Assembly: GCA_017407305.1 (NCBI GenBank)
Contig: JAFQWS010000029.1
Location: 1 to 23,360 of the forward strand
DNA from: Clostridia bacterium
GTDB lineage: Bacteria > Bacillota > Clostridia > Christensenellales > CAG-314
Reading direction: 5' to 3'
Length of the DNA: 23,360 bases
Shown here one piece after another: positions 14,691 through 22,450 of the stretch. The notes beneath the pieces are model-generated. The model did not search any database. It was given only the letters and a program-made list of their open reading frames with translations, and was not told the origin of the DNA. Each line of letters starts with the position of its first letter. Position 1 is the first letter of the stretch. The position numbers and the translations under genes are program-made.

Positions 14691-14696
14691 TTTTCG

Positions 14697-15347
14697 TCAG
14701 TCCTCCATTTTCTCCATGACGACAACCTTCATATAGTCGTCCTCGTCAAAAAAGTCCAAATGCAACGTTTCCCCCACGTTTTCCACCAAAGAAGGAGGGA
14801 ACAAGTCGCAAAAATCTTCCACGGGAGCAATATCAATGGTGACATCGCCCCGCTTGAAGTGCATAGGGATGACAATTCTTGGTTGAATTTGGTCACAATA
14901 CCACTTTGCTTGAAATGCGTCAATGGTATAGTTTCCGCCAACGGGAATAAGCAAAACGTCCACACCTTGCAACTTTTCCACAATTTCTTGCTTGACTTCG
15001 CCAAGGTCACCAAGGTGCGCCACCTTTATTCCGTCAATATTGAAAACGAAAACCAAATTTTTGCCACGTTTTTTGCCATTGACCGAATCGTGATTTGTTT
15101 CAAAAGCACAAACGGAAATGTCGTCAAAAGCGCCTTCGCCAACGCAATCGGCAATGGGAGCATCTCCCAAAACACCGTCAACGTAGTTGTGGTCGGCGTG
15201 TTGGTGAGAAAGGGTAATCAAATCGGCAGAAAGGCAGGGCATCTTTTCTCCCACCAAACTTTCGTCGTAAGGGTCACAAATAATGCTGTGAGAAAATCCA
15301 TCGGACAACAATCTAAATGCAGAGTGTCCCAAATATTGTATACGCAT
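14697..15347 (-). CDS. Metallo-beta-lactamase-fold hydrolase, UlaG-like
   Basis: A 216-residue metal-dependent hydrolase of the metallo-beta-lactamase fold. The dimetal motif is SHQHADH (residues about 48-54), followed by a His in ETNHDS, an Asp in AHLGDLG and a late His in IPMHFKRG. The family (UlaG-like or YtkL-like) includes lactonases, phosphodiesterases and nucleases, and many members in this size class have no proven substrate. The ATG at 15347 has AAGGAG upstream; a longer frame to 15419 crosses the promoter and is rejected. It leads a two-gene operon with the HAD hydrolase. Confidence 0.87.
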   Translation of the reverse strand: MRIQYLGHSAFRLLSDGFSHSIICDPYDESLVGEKMPCLSADLITLSHQHADHNYVDGVLGDAPIADCVGEGAFDDISVCAFETNHDSVNGKKRGKNLVFVFNIDGIKVAHLGDLGEVKQEIVEKLQGVDVLLIPVGGNYTIDAFQAKWYCDQIQPRIVIPMHFKRGDVTIDIAPVEDFCDLFPPSLVENVGETLHLDFFDEDDYMKVVVMEKMED

Positions 15348-15369
15348 AAAAATTTCTCCTTGTGTAAAA

Positions 15370-15398
15370 ATTGTAACACAATAAAGGCCAAATTGCAA
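15370..15398 (-). promoter_or_regulatory. Promoter of the MBL-HAD operon
   Basis: TTGCAA-N17-TACAAT on the minus strand, back to back with the alcohol dehydrogenase promoter. Confidence 0.78.
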
Positions 15399-15412
15399 CA
15401 TGTGATATTGCC

Positions 15413-15441
15413 TTTTCAAAATCAGACTTTTGGTATATAAT
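15413..15441 (+). promoter_or_regulatory. Promoter of the iron-containing alcohol dehydrogenase gene
   Basis: TTTTCA-N17-TATAAT. The -10 box is perfect and the -35 box is weak, so an activator or a sugar/redox regulator may be involved. Confidence 0.6.
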
Positions 15442-15459
15442 CTTGCTAGGAGAATTTTT

Positions 15460-16659
15460 ATGAACGTATTTAGAAAAATTTGGTGCAGAACCTATCAATT
15501 TGTTTTGAAAATTGCCAGCCCCTTGCTTGGTTGGAGAGAGCCCATTGTCTTTGAAGGCCAAGATGCTCTTTTGCAACTATGTCAAACGTTGAAAAACAAA
15601 AATTGCAAAGTTTTGGTTGTTTGCGACCAAGGACTGATTAAAGTTGGCCTTGTTGAAAAGTTGTGCAACGCCCTAAAAAGCAAAGACGTTTTTCACGTCG
15701 TCTTTGACAAAACGGTGCCAAACCCCACCTTGCAATGTGTAAAAGACGCTTTTGACCTTTACACACAAAACAATTGCAACACAATCGTTGCGCTTGGTGG
15801 TGGTTCTTCCATAGACTGCGCAAAAGGTGTGGGAATTTTGGCAGTTCACCCCAATAAAAGTTTGGAAAAGTTCAAAGGCATTTTGAAAGTAGGCAAAAAA
15901 CTGCCCACTTTGGTGGCAATTCCCACCACTGCAGGAACTGGAAGCGAGTGCACTGCCGTGACCGTTTTGACAAACCAAGACACTCACCAAAAGTATGCCA
16001 TAAGCGATTTGCACCTTATTCCACAATACGCTGTCCTCGAGGCAAGTTTTACAAAAGACTTGCCCCGTCACTTGGTCGCAACTACGGGTATGGATGCCTT
16101 AACTCACGCTGTGGAAGCCTACGTTGGCAAAAGCAACACAAAAAAAACTGCCTCTTGGGCAGTTGAAGCAATAAAGTTGATTTTTGACAATATTCTTCCC
16201 TCTTACAAAACCAACGACCACCTTGCTCGTGCTAATATGCAAAAGGCAAGTTATCTTGCAGGATTGGCCTTTACAAGAGCATACGTTGGATACGTGCACG
16301 CTGTTGCTCACAGTTTGGGTGGATGGTACAACGTCCCTCACGGACTTGCCAACGCCGTCATTTTGCCACACGTTTTGCTCTCATACGGAAACTCCGTCAC
16401 CAAAAAACTTGCATACCTTGCAACGGTTTGCAACGTCAAACAAGACGGAAGCGAGCAAGAACGAGCAAAAGCGTTTATTGACGCAATAAAGCAAATGAAC
16501 GAGCAAATGGGCATTGCTGACAAATTGGACTGCATCAACGCCAAAGACGTTGATCACCTTGCCTCCTTGGCAGACAAAGAAGCAAATCCTTTGTATCCCG
16601 TTCCCAAATTAATGGACAAAGCCCAATTGAAAGAAATTTACTTTGCAATATCAAAATAA
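15460..16659 (+). CDS. Iron-containing alcohol dehydrogenase
   Basis: A 399-residue group III (Fe-ADH) oxidoreductase that interconverts alcohols and aldehydes or ketones with NAD(P)H. The nucleotide loop is GGGSSIDCAKG (about 118-128), then PTTAGTGSEC. The metal set is Asp and His in TGMDALTHAVEAY and the His in HAVAHSLGGWYNVPHG, with a further His in VPHG. The N-terminus carries an extra segment of about 25 residues before the usual start of the fold, as in a clostridial subgroup. The ATG at 15460 follows AGGAG by 7 nt. It is monocistronic and divergent from the MBL-HAD operon. The exact substrate, such as butanol or a diol, cannot be deduced. Only a weak hairpin (about 16658-16678) follows it. 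Confidence 0.92.
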   Translation: MNVFRKIWCRTYQFVLKIASPLLGWREPIVFEGQDALLQLCQTLKNKNCKVLVVCDQGLIKVGLVEKLCNALKSKDVFHVVFDKTVPNPTLQCVKDAFDLYTQNNCNTIVALGGGSSIDCAKGVGILAVHPNKSLEKFKGILKVGKKLPTLVAIPTTAGTGSECTAVTVLTNQDTHQKYAISDLHLIPQYAVLEASFTKDLPRHLVATTGMDALTHAVEAYVGKSNTKKTASWAVEAIKLIFDNILPSYKTNDHLARANMQKASYLAGLAFTRAYVGYVHAVAHSLGGWYNVPHGLANAVILPHVLLSYGNSVTKKLAYLATVCNVKQDGSEQERAKAFIDAIKQMNEQMGIADKLDCINAKDVDHLASLADKEANPLYPVPKLMDKAQLKEIYFAISK

Positions 16660-16805
16660 AACACCCTTTAAGTGGTTTTCCCAACGCGCCTGTTTAAAGA
16701 AATGTATTTGCTTTTTTAAATCAACACAAACCTAAAAAGATGTTGTTCCGTTTTTCTTTTTCCATTGATACAATAAAGACATCAAAAAAAAGGAGAAACA
16801 AAAAA

Positions 16806-17159
16806 ATGAATACAGATAAAATTATTGCAGAATCTATCGCAAAGGAATATGCTCCCAAAGAACATTCCAAAATCGTTGCACTTAAAAAGCTTGATGCAAA
16901 AGCAAAACGTCCAGCAAACATTTTTGCCTACACTTTCGGTATTATTTCCGCACTTGTAGCAGGTACAGGAATGTGCCTTGCCATGCAAGTTATCGGCGGT
17001 ACCCTTCCTTTGATGATTGTCGGTATTGCAGTGGGTGTTGTTGGTTTTACTTGCTGTGGAATTAACTATCCCATTTATAAGAAAATGCTTGAAAAAGGTA
17101 AAAACAAGTATGCCTACGAAATTGTCGAACTTGCTCGTGAAATCAGCGAAGGCAAATAA
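16806..17159 (+). CDS. Conserved small membrane protein (two transmembrane helices)
   Basis: A 117-residue protein. Residues 1-36 are soluble and charged (NTDKIIAESIAKEYAPKEHS). Two membrane helices follow at about 38-63 and 68-92, each with several small residues, then a basic cytoplasmic tail (KKMLEKGKNKYAYEIVELA). I recall close relatives in many Clostridia, often misnamed dihydropteridine reductase; no such activity is visible. The ATG at 16806 has AAGGAGA upstream. TACAAT at 16769 may be its -10 box but has no good -35 partner. It heads a three-gene plus-strand cassette with a TetR regulator and a larger membrane protein, so it may be the regulator's target. Confidence 0.8.
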   Translation: MNTDKIIAESIAKEYAPKEHSKIVALKKLDAKAKRPANIFAYTFGIISALVAGTGMCLAMQVIGGTLPLMIVGIAVGVVGFTCCGINYPIYKKMLEKGKNKYAYEIVELAREISEGK

Positions 17160-17164
17160 CTAAG

Positions 17165-17178
17165 AGGAGGGCACTCCT
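17165..17178 (+). promoter_or_regulatory. Hairpin that can hide the tetR ribosome binding site
   Basis: AGGAG-GGCA-CTCCT lies just 5' of the tetR ATG, and the AGGAG is the Shine-Dalgarno sequence itself. Ribosomes finishing the upstream gene (stop at 17157) would open it, so tetR output may depend on translation of the membrane protein gene. Confidence 0.5.
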
Positions 17179-17181
17179 AAT

Positions 17182-17778
17182 ATGAATAAAAACGAAAGCA
17201 AATATTTCAATACGGCAATCAAAATGGACGAAGCCCTCTTGTCGCTTCTTGAAAAGAAAGATTTTGCTTACATCACAATAAAAGAGATATGCGAGGTGGC
17301 AGGGGTAAACCGTTCCACCTTTTATCTTCATTACGAAAACACTGCTGATTTATTGGAAGAAACGACGCAGTATATTCTTGATAAGCACTTTTCTTATTAT
17401 TCTATTGATGGAAAAGAATTATCTTGGCGATTGGAAAAAGGAAAGAAATCCGATTTGATATTCGTAACACAAGAATATCTTGCTCCATACCTTACTTTCA
17501 TAAAAGAAAACCGACGAATTTTCAAACTGGCAATCAAGCATTACCACGCAATGAATATGGATGAAGTGTACGACAAATTATTCAAACACATTTTTGAACC
17601 CATCCTTGTGCGATTCAACGTGAGCGAAAAAGAACGTCCTTACACAATCAAATTCTATTTGACGGGCGTCTTTGCCATCGTAATGGAGTGGCTTGAAAGG
17701 GATTGCAAGGACGATATCAATTTTGTTATAAAAATCATAAACGATTGCGTTTTGGGAGTGCGAAATATAAATGGATAA
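17182..17778 (+). CDS. TetR/AcrR family transcriptional regulator
   Basis: A 198-residue regulator. Residues about 12-58 form the TetR DNA-binding domain (ALLSLLEKKDFAYITIKEIC, then AGVNRSTFYLHYEN, the recognition helix). Residues 60-198 form the helical ligand-binding domain; it resembles the DhaS/C-terminal TetR group found in Firmicutes. The effector is unknown. It is the middle gene of a cassette: it starts 22 nt after the small membrane protein gene, and its last 8 bp overlap the start of the next gene. The overlap and spacing indicate one transcript, so it may control its own operon. Confidence 0.9.
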   Translation: MNKNESKYFNTAIKMDEALLSLLEKKDFAYITIKEICEVAGVNRSTFYLHYENTADLLEETTQYILDKHFSYYSIDGKELSWRLEKGKKSDLIFVTQEYLAPYLTFIKENRRIFKLAIKHYHAMNMDEVYDKLFKHIFEPILVRFNVSEKERPYTIKFYLTGVFAIVMEWLERDCKDDINFVIKIINDCVLGVRNING

Positions 17779-18349
17779 AACTCTGAAGCTTGCCCTTCTC
17801 AGCCTGCTGTTTAATGCTGTTTTTAGTGTATTTCATATAGTTTTTGGCATAACAACCTATTCGTGGTGGCTGTTCACAACAGGCCTTTATTATGCACTTT
17901 TAAGTCTTGTTCGATTTGTTGTGCTTCGAACAAAAAAACAAAACGACTTTGCAACAAAATTTTCCGGCGTGATGCTGATGGTGCTTGTCCTACCTCTTGT
18001 CGGCATGGTAATTCTTGCCGTAGTGCGTGACAGAGGTTTTGTCTTGCATAAGATTGTCATGATTGCAATGGCGACTTTCTCTTTTACCAAAATAACCCTT
18101 GCCATAATTAACTTGATTAAATCTCAAAAAAGTTTGTCGGCAAAACTCTTTGCTTTAAGAAACATCTCTTTGTCGGAGGCTTGCGTTTCATTGTTTGCAC
18201 TGCAACGTTCAATGCTTGTTTCTTTTGAAGGAATGACCGAGATAGAAATACAAATTATGAACGTTGCCACCGGCACGGCTGTATGTGTGATAGTTTTTAT
18301 CCTTGGTCTGCATCTTGCAAAAAACAAAAGGCCACAATTCAATATTTGA
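17771..18349 (+). CDS. Polytopic membrane protein of unknown function
   Basis: A 192-residue protein with five clear hydrophobic helices (about residues 5-27, 31-52, 64-86, 95-115 and 163-185) and a weaker one near 130-148. I do not recognise a transporter signature, and charged residues inside the helices are few. The C-terminus is basic (KNKRPQFNI). Its ATG overlaps the end of the tetR gene by 8 bp, which implies translational coupling. A TetR regulator joined to membrane proteins often marks efflux or stress response, but that is only context. It ends 20 bp before the hairpin cluster at 18370. Confidence 0.75.
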   Translation: MDKTLKLALLSLLFNAVFSVFHIVFGITTYSWWLFTTGLYYALLSLVRFVVLRTKKQNDFATKFSGVMLMVLVLPLVGMVILAVVRDRGFVLHKIVMIAMATFSFTKITLAIINLIKSQKSLSAKLFALRNISLSEACVSLFALQRSMLVSFEGMTEIEIQIMNVATGTAVCVIVFILGLHLAKNKRPQFNI

Positions 18350-18369
18350 AATAGTTGAAATAAAACAAA

Positions 18370-18449
18370 CACCCTCGGTAAAGGGTGATGTCCTTAGCGG
18401 AGAATTTGTAAAACACCGCTAAATGCGAGCATCGCATTTGACTGGTCAA
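18370..18449. other. Cluster of four adjacent hairpins, unknown role
   Basis: In 80 bp: CACCCT/AGGGTG (18370-18387), TTAGCGG/CCGCTAA (18394-18422), AAATGCGA-GCA-TCGCATTT (18421-18439) and TTGAC-TG-GTCAA (18438-18449). The stems abut or share bases. Possible roles are a transfer origin, a recombination site or a structured RNA. No relaxase or recombinase is nearby in the window. Confidence 0.5.
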
Positions 18450-18475
18450 ATCTAAGCCCAAACCATTATCACAAG

Positions 18476-18528
18476 CAGAAAGAGCAAACACGCAAGGCGC
18501 AAAAACCTTATGTGTTTGCTTTTTTCTG
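18476..18528 (+). terminator. Long hairpin terminator after the three-gene cassette
   Basis: CAGAAA-g-AGCAAACAC pairs with GTGTTTGCT-tt-TTTCTG, with an inner AAGG/CCTT stem and a T-run from 18521. It is strong and lies 127 bp past the last gene of the cassette. Confidence 0.75.
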
Positions 18529-18529
18529 T

Positions 18530-18607
18530 TAGTGAAGTTTTCGCTGTCGCGAAAGTGAAGTTGTGCTACGCATAATGATGTTGCTCGCAGGGGCTCCCGG
18601 TGAAGTT
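18530..18607 (+). repeat. Modular short-hairpin repeat with TGAAGTT linkers
   Basis: Reading rightward: GTGAAGTT, TTCGC-tgtc-GCGAA, AGTGAAGTT, GTGC-tac-GCAT, ATGATGTT, a GC-rich block around GGGGCTCCC, and GGTGAAGTT. The linker recurs while the hairpins differ. The same architecture is present, in reverse, at 1-70. Confidence 0.55.
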
Positions 18608-18694
18608 AAGTTTGCCCTTTTATTTTTGGATTGACAAAACGCAGTTGGCAGAGGATACAATTTTGATTTTTCAAAAAATATCCGAATATTTTAA

Positions 18695-18723
18695 TTGAAA
18701 TATAGTTAGTTTTATTGTATAAT
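18695..18723 (+). promoter_or_regulatory. Promoter of the malic enzyme gene
   Basis: TTGAAA-N17-TATAAT, with the start codon 23 nt after the -10 box. The remaining stretch 18608-18694 is AT-rich and holds nothing else I can name. Confidence 0.82.
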
Positions 18724-18745
18724 TTAAGTCGGAAGGAGTAGGACT

Positions 18746-19918
18746 ATGAATTACGCAGAAGAATCTCTTAAAAAACATTATGAGTGGAAGGGCAAAATAG
18801 AGGTAAGTGCAAGGGTAGAGGTAAAGACTAAAGAGGATTTATCCCTTGCATATACACCGGGTGTTGCCACCCCATGTCTTGAAATACAAAAGGACGAGAG
18901 CAAGTCCTTTGAGCTGACTCGCAGATGGAACACTGTGGCAGTTGTCACTGATGGAACGGCGGTGTTGGGCCTTGGAGATATAGGTCCCGTTGCAGGAATG
19001 CCCGTTATGGAGGGTAAGGCATTGCTTTTCAAAGCGTTTGGCAATGTTGATGCCATTCCTCTTTGCATAAAAACCAAGGATGTTGACGAGCTTGTACGGA
19101 ATATTTATCTTATTTCGGGAAGCTTTGGCGGAATAAATCTTGAGGACATTTCAGCCCCGCGTTGCTTTGAGGTTGAAAGGCGCCTTAAGGAAATATGCGA
19201 TATTCCTGTTTTTCACGATGACCAACACGGAACAGCTATTGTTTTAGGCGCTGCACTTATTAACGCGCTTAAGGTAGTAAATAAGGAGCTTTCCAGTGCG
19301 CATATAGTTATTAACGGTGCAGGAAGCGCAGGTATAGCTATTGCCAAGTTCCTTTTAGGAATGGGGGCAGAAAACCTGGTTGTTTGCGATAAGGCAGGGA
19401 CTCTCTTTGTTGGCAAGGCGGGAATGACCATACCTCAAAGCGAGCTTGCAGAGCTTACAAATAAAGAAAAATTAGATGGCTCATTGGCAGAGGCTATGAA
19501 GGGGGCGGATGTGTTTATCGGCGTTTCCGCACCGAATATTGTGAGTGAGGAAATGATAAAATCAATGGCAAAGGGCGCAGTTGTCTTTCCAATGGCAAAC
19601 CCCGTGCCTGAAATCTCCCCCGAGCTTGCTATTTCCGCAGGAGCCACGGTTGTTGGCACAGGCAGAAGCGATTTTAATAATCAAATAAACAATGTGCTTG
19701 CATTCCCCGGTATATTCCGCGGCGCACTTGATGCAAGAGCAAGAGAGATAAACGAGGAAATGAAAAAGGCGGCAGCCTATGCCATAGCATCTCTTGTAAG
19801 TGATAGCGAGCTTTGCGCAGAATATATAATTCCAAAAGCCTTTGACGAGCGAGTAGGAAAAGCAGTAGCGAGCGCAGTATATGATGCAGCAATCAGAACA
19901 GGGGCATCAAGAAAATAA
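18746..19918 (+). CDS. Malic enzyme, NAD(P)-dependent (oxaloacetate-decarboxylating)
   Basis: A 390-residue short-form bacterial malic enzyme that oxidises and decarboxylates malate to pyruvate, giving NAD(P)H. Seen are the catalytic Tyr36 (AYTPGVA), the catalytic Lys91 in VMEGKALLF, metal ligands E133-D134 and D158-D159 (HDDQHGTAIV), the dinucleotide loop GAGSAG (191-196) and ANPVPEI near the end. The second strand of the nucleotide fold ends VVCDKAG; an acid there usually favours NAD over NADP, which is inference. There is no PTA domain, unlike MaeB. The ATG at 18746 follows AAGGAG. GAG, AAG and GAT dominate here, unlike genes before 16.7 kb. Confidence 0.95.
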   Translation: MNYAEESLKKHYEWKGKIEVSARVEVKTKEDLSLAYTPGVATPCLEIQKDESKSFELTRRWNTVAVVTDGTAVLGLGDIGPVAGMPVMEGKALLFKAFGNVDAIPLCIKTKDVDELVRNIYLISGSFGGINLEDISAPRCFEVERRLKEICDIPVFHDDQHGTAIVLGAALINALKVVNKELSSAHIVINGAGSAGIAIAKFLLGMGAENLVVCDKAGTLFVGKAGMTIPQSELAELTNKEKLDGSLAEAMKGADVFIGVSAPNIVSEEMIKSMAKGAVVFPMANPVPEISPELAISAGATVVGTGRSDFNNQINNVLAFPGIFRGALDARAREINEEMKKAAAYAIASLVSDSELCAEYIIPKAFDERVGKAVASAVYDAAIRTGASRK

Positions 19919-19926
19919 TTAAATCA

Positions 19927-19974
19927 GCCATTTGATAAAGGGATTATCGCACCCATTTGTCAAATGGCCTTTTT
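19927..19974 (+). terminator. Terminator of the malic enzyme gene
   Basis: GCCATTTGA/TCAAATGGC with an inner GGG/CCC stem, then CTTTTTAT. Confidence 0.85.
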
Positions 19975-19977
19975 ATA

Positions 19978-20006
19978 TTGAATTTTGCAAGGCTGTATGT
20001 TATAAT
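19978..20006 (+). promoter_or_regulatory. Promoter of the BspA-like gene
   Basis: TTGAAT-N17-TATAAT starts immediately after the T-run of the preceding terminator. Confidence 0.8.
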
Positions 20007-20040
20007 AAATTGAATGATATTTTACATAAGGAGAATTTTT

Positions 20041-22389
20041 ATGAAAAAGAAAGCATTAGTCCTTGTTCTTGCTTTAATGCTTTGTTGCTTGCTTGCTATT
20101 TGCGTAAGCGCAGCTGAGCCATCAAGCACTGACGAATTTGGAGATGTAAGCATTATTACAGACAACGACGCAATCAACGCACTTAACGACTTTGGTTATT
20201 CTGACGGTGATACTGCAAGGGTAGTTGTTAAGGTACCGGGCACAGAAACATACCTTACCTATCCTATGTATTATTTCTTTGGCGCAAGAGATGATGGAAA
20301 GAATGGCTATCAGCCACTATTTAATGTTACCGCTATTAACGGTGCAACAGGCTTAGTCTATGATGAATCCTGCATTATTCGCTTGGAGCTACCTGACGTA
20401 TTTACAGCAGTGTCAAAAAACTATTCACACACAAATTTAATGACAAATTTAAAGTATGTTCATTTTAAATCAAGCCTTTTCGGTGTTCACGCAGGTGCAT
20501 TTACTAACTTGAAATCACTTACCACAGTTGTATGGGATAGTAATGATAGCACAGAAATTAACGGCTATATTGGAAGTAACGGATTTGAAAACTGTACATC
20601 ACTTACAAGCATTGATTTGCCTTCTCATTTGACAAGCATGGGCGAGCGTGCCTTGGCAGGCTGTACATCCTTAACAAGCGTTACTATTCCTTCAAGAATT
20701 ACCGCTATTGCAACTGCAAACTTTATGGGCTGTACTAACCTTAAGACTGTTGAATTTGAGAACATTGGTAATATTACAGCAATAAACCACAGGGGCTTTG
20801 ACGGTTGTGTTAACCTTGTAGGTGATTTTGCATTTGAAAATGTAACAACTATTGGCTCAATAGCATTCCAAAATACAAGTAAAAATGAGGGCTGTTACTT
20901 CAACTTAAACCTTCCAAATGTTGTAAGCATAGGACAACAAGCATTTCTTAACTCAGGTGTTAAATCCCTTTCCTTGTCCGAGGAGTTTAAATACGAATCA
21001 AACAACTGGAACACATTTATGAACTGCACTAAGCTTGAGTATGCAGACCTTTCTATGTGTACTGTAAAGCAATACCCTGTATGCTTTTTAGCAGGCTGTA
21101 CCAGCTTAAAGGTGGTTGAACTAAACGACAATATTGAAATCATTGAAAAGCAAATGTTTGCTGGCTGTACCTCTCTTGGATTCTTGTATTTACCAAAGAG
21201 TGTTACAAGCTTCAGCACAAATACAGAGTGGCAAAAGGGCGCATTCTATGATTGTAAATCCCTTTATTTTGTAACAGTGGATTATTCAATTGAAAGCTTC
21301 TTGACAAATGGTGTATTTGATGCTACAAAATATGAGCAGAATAAGCCTGTAAAGGAAAGAGTTTACTATTTCCCCGAGGCTCTTACAAGCCTTGCCCAGT
21401 GCTTCAGAGGCTGCAACAATATTAACGAGGTTTTGGTGGTTGGCGAAAATGTTACCGTGTTTAACGAAACATCAATTACCGGCTTGGGTACAAGCAATGA
21501 AACTATGACAGTGGTTTTCCTTGGTAAGATGACGTCCTTCAAGCATACCGAGGGAATAGGCAGAAAAGTTGACATAATTATGCCAAATACAACCGAGGCT
21601 ACATTAACAACTGTGGCAACAGGTAACAAGCAGTATAACGGTACAGCACTGTACTTGTGTTCAGTAGGCAGAAAGTGCACACTTAACTATGGCTCAGTTT
21701 CTTGGAGTGATGAGGTTTATCACTTTGCGGAAAAGACCGAAGCAACAGATGCAACCTGCACAATGCCAAAAATGGTAGCAAGCTACTGCTTCTGCGGTGC
21801 TATAATGGGTGAGCCACAGACTGAGGGTGAAGCTCTTGGCCATAGCCACGCAATCTACCTTGGTATAGTTTATGAAAACTATATGGCACAGGGCTGCAAG
21901 CAGTATAAATGTGAAAGATGCGACGATGTAAACGGTGAAGAAAAGGTTGACGCACTCTTTGTAAGCAAGGGCTATTCATATTCCGAGTATGCTAATGCGA
22001 ACGGTACATTCTCGGTAGTACAGGGCTACTATATCAATAAAGAGGCAATTGCTGACTATGAGGCTGAAAAGGCTATAACCGTTAGCTTCGGCTTTATTGC
22101 GGCAGGGAATAAGGCAGTAGACGAAAACGGGCAACCGGTAGCTATTAAGCCTGCAATTAATGACGAAAAGGTAATTTCAATGGATTTTACAAATAAAGTT
22201 CACGATTATTTCGATATTAAGATTGCCGGAATTGCAGAGTCTTACAAGGATACAAAATTTGTGTTCTGCGCTTATATGATTATTGATAATACAATGTACT
22301 ATCTTGACGGCGGTCAAACCAAGACAGAGCTTGTGGGCGTTTCCTATAACGACGTTGTAGAAATTAAAAAGGCAGAGGGCGCACAGTAA
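20041..22389 (+). CDS. Secreted BspA-type leucine-rich-repeat protein
   Basis: A 782-residue exported protein. Residues 1-24 are a signal peptide (KKK, hydrophobic core, VSAA cleavage). Residues about 130-510 hold BspA/LRR_5-type repeats with the recurring core GCTSLxxVxxP (for example ENCTSLTSIDLP and AGCTSLTSVTIP). Residues about 560-640 hold two Cys-rich units (SYCFCG followed by ALGHSH, and CKQYKCERC) that look like small metal-binding knuckles. Residues 640-782 form a beta-rich C-terminal domain of unknown function. There is no LPXTG motif, S-layer domain or transmembrane tail, so it is probably released or held non-covalently. LRR_5 proteins of gut bacteria often bind host or microbial surfaces; a role here is inferred. 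ATG 20041 follows AAGGAG. Confidence 0.88.
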   Translation: MKKKALVLVLALMLCCLLAICVSAAEPSSTDEFGDVSIITDNDAINALNDFGYSDGDTARVVVKVPGTETYLTYPMYYFFGARDDGKNGYQPLFNVTAINGATGLVYDESCIIRLELPDVFTAVSKNYSHTNLMTNLKYVHFKSSLFGVHAGAFTNLKSLTTVVWDSNDSTEINGYIGSNGFENCTSLTSIDLPSHLTSMGERALAGCTSLTSVTIPSRITAIATANFMGCTNLKTVEFENIGNITAINHRGFDGCVNLVGDFAFENVTTIGSIAFQNTSKNEGCYFNLNLPNVVSIGQQAFLNSGVKSLSLSEEFKYESNNWNTFMNCTKLEYADLSMCTVKQYPVCFLAGCTSLKVVELNDNIEIIEKQMFAGCTSLGFLYLPKSVTSFSTNTEWQKGAFYDCKSLYFVTVDYSIESFLTNGVFDATKYEQNKPVKERVYYFPEALTSLAQCFRGCNNINEVLVVGENVTVFNETSITGLGTSNETMTVVFLGKMTSFKHTEGIGRKVDIIMPNTTEATLTTVATGNKQYNGTALYLCSVGRKCTLNYGSVSWSDEVYHFAEKTEATDATCTMPKMVASYCFCGAIMGEPQTEGEALGHSHAIYLGIVYENYMAQGCKQYKCERCDDVNGEEKVDALFVSKGYSYSEYANANGTFSVVQGYYINKEAIADYEAEKAITVSFGFIAAGNKAVDENGQPVAIKPAINDEKVISMDFTNKVHDYFDIKIAGIAESYKDTKFVFCAYMIIDNTMYYLDGGQTKTELVGVSYNDVVEIKKAEGAQ

Positions 22390-22415
22390 AAATTAACAAT
22401 CAAATAATTTCAAGT

Positions 22416-22450
22416 AACAGGGGCTGCTGTTTTAAGCAGCCCCTGTTTTT
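22416..22450 (+). terminator. Terminator of the BspA-like gene
   Basis: AACAGGGGCTGCT/AGCAGCCCCTGTT with a 6-nt loop and a T-run, 26 bp past the stop codon. Confidence 0.92.

Noticed and set aside
14760..15440. 226-residue plus-strand open frame
   Set aside because: It is codon-aligned antisense of the metallo-hydrolase gene, which has clear catalytic motifs and its own promoter.
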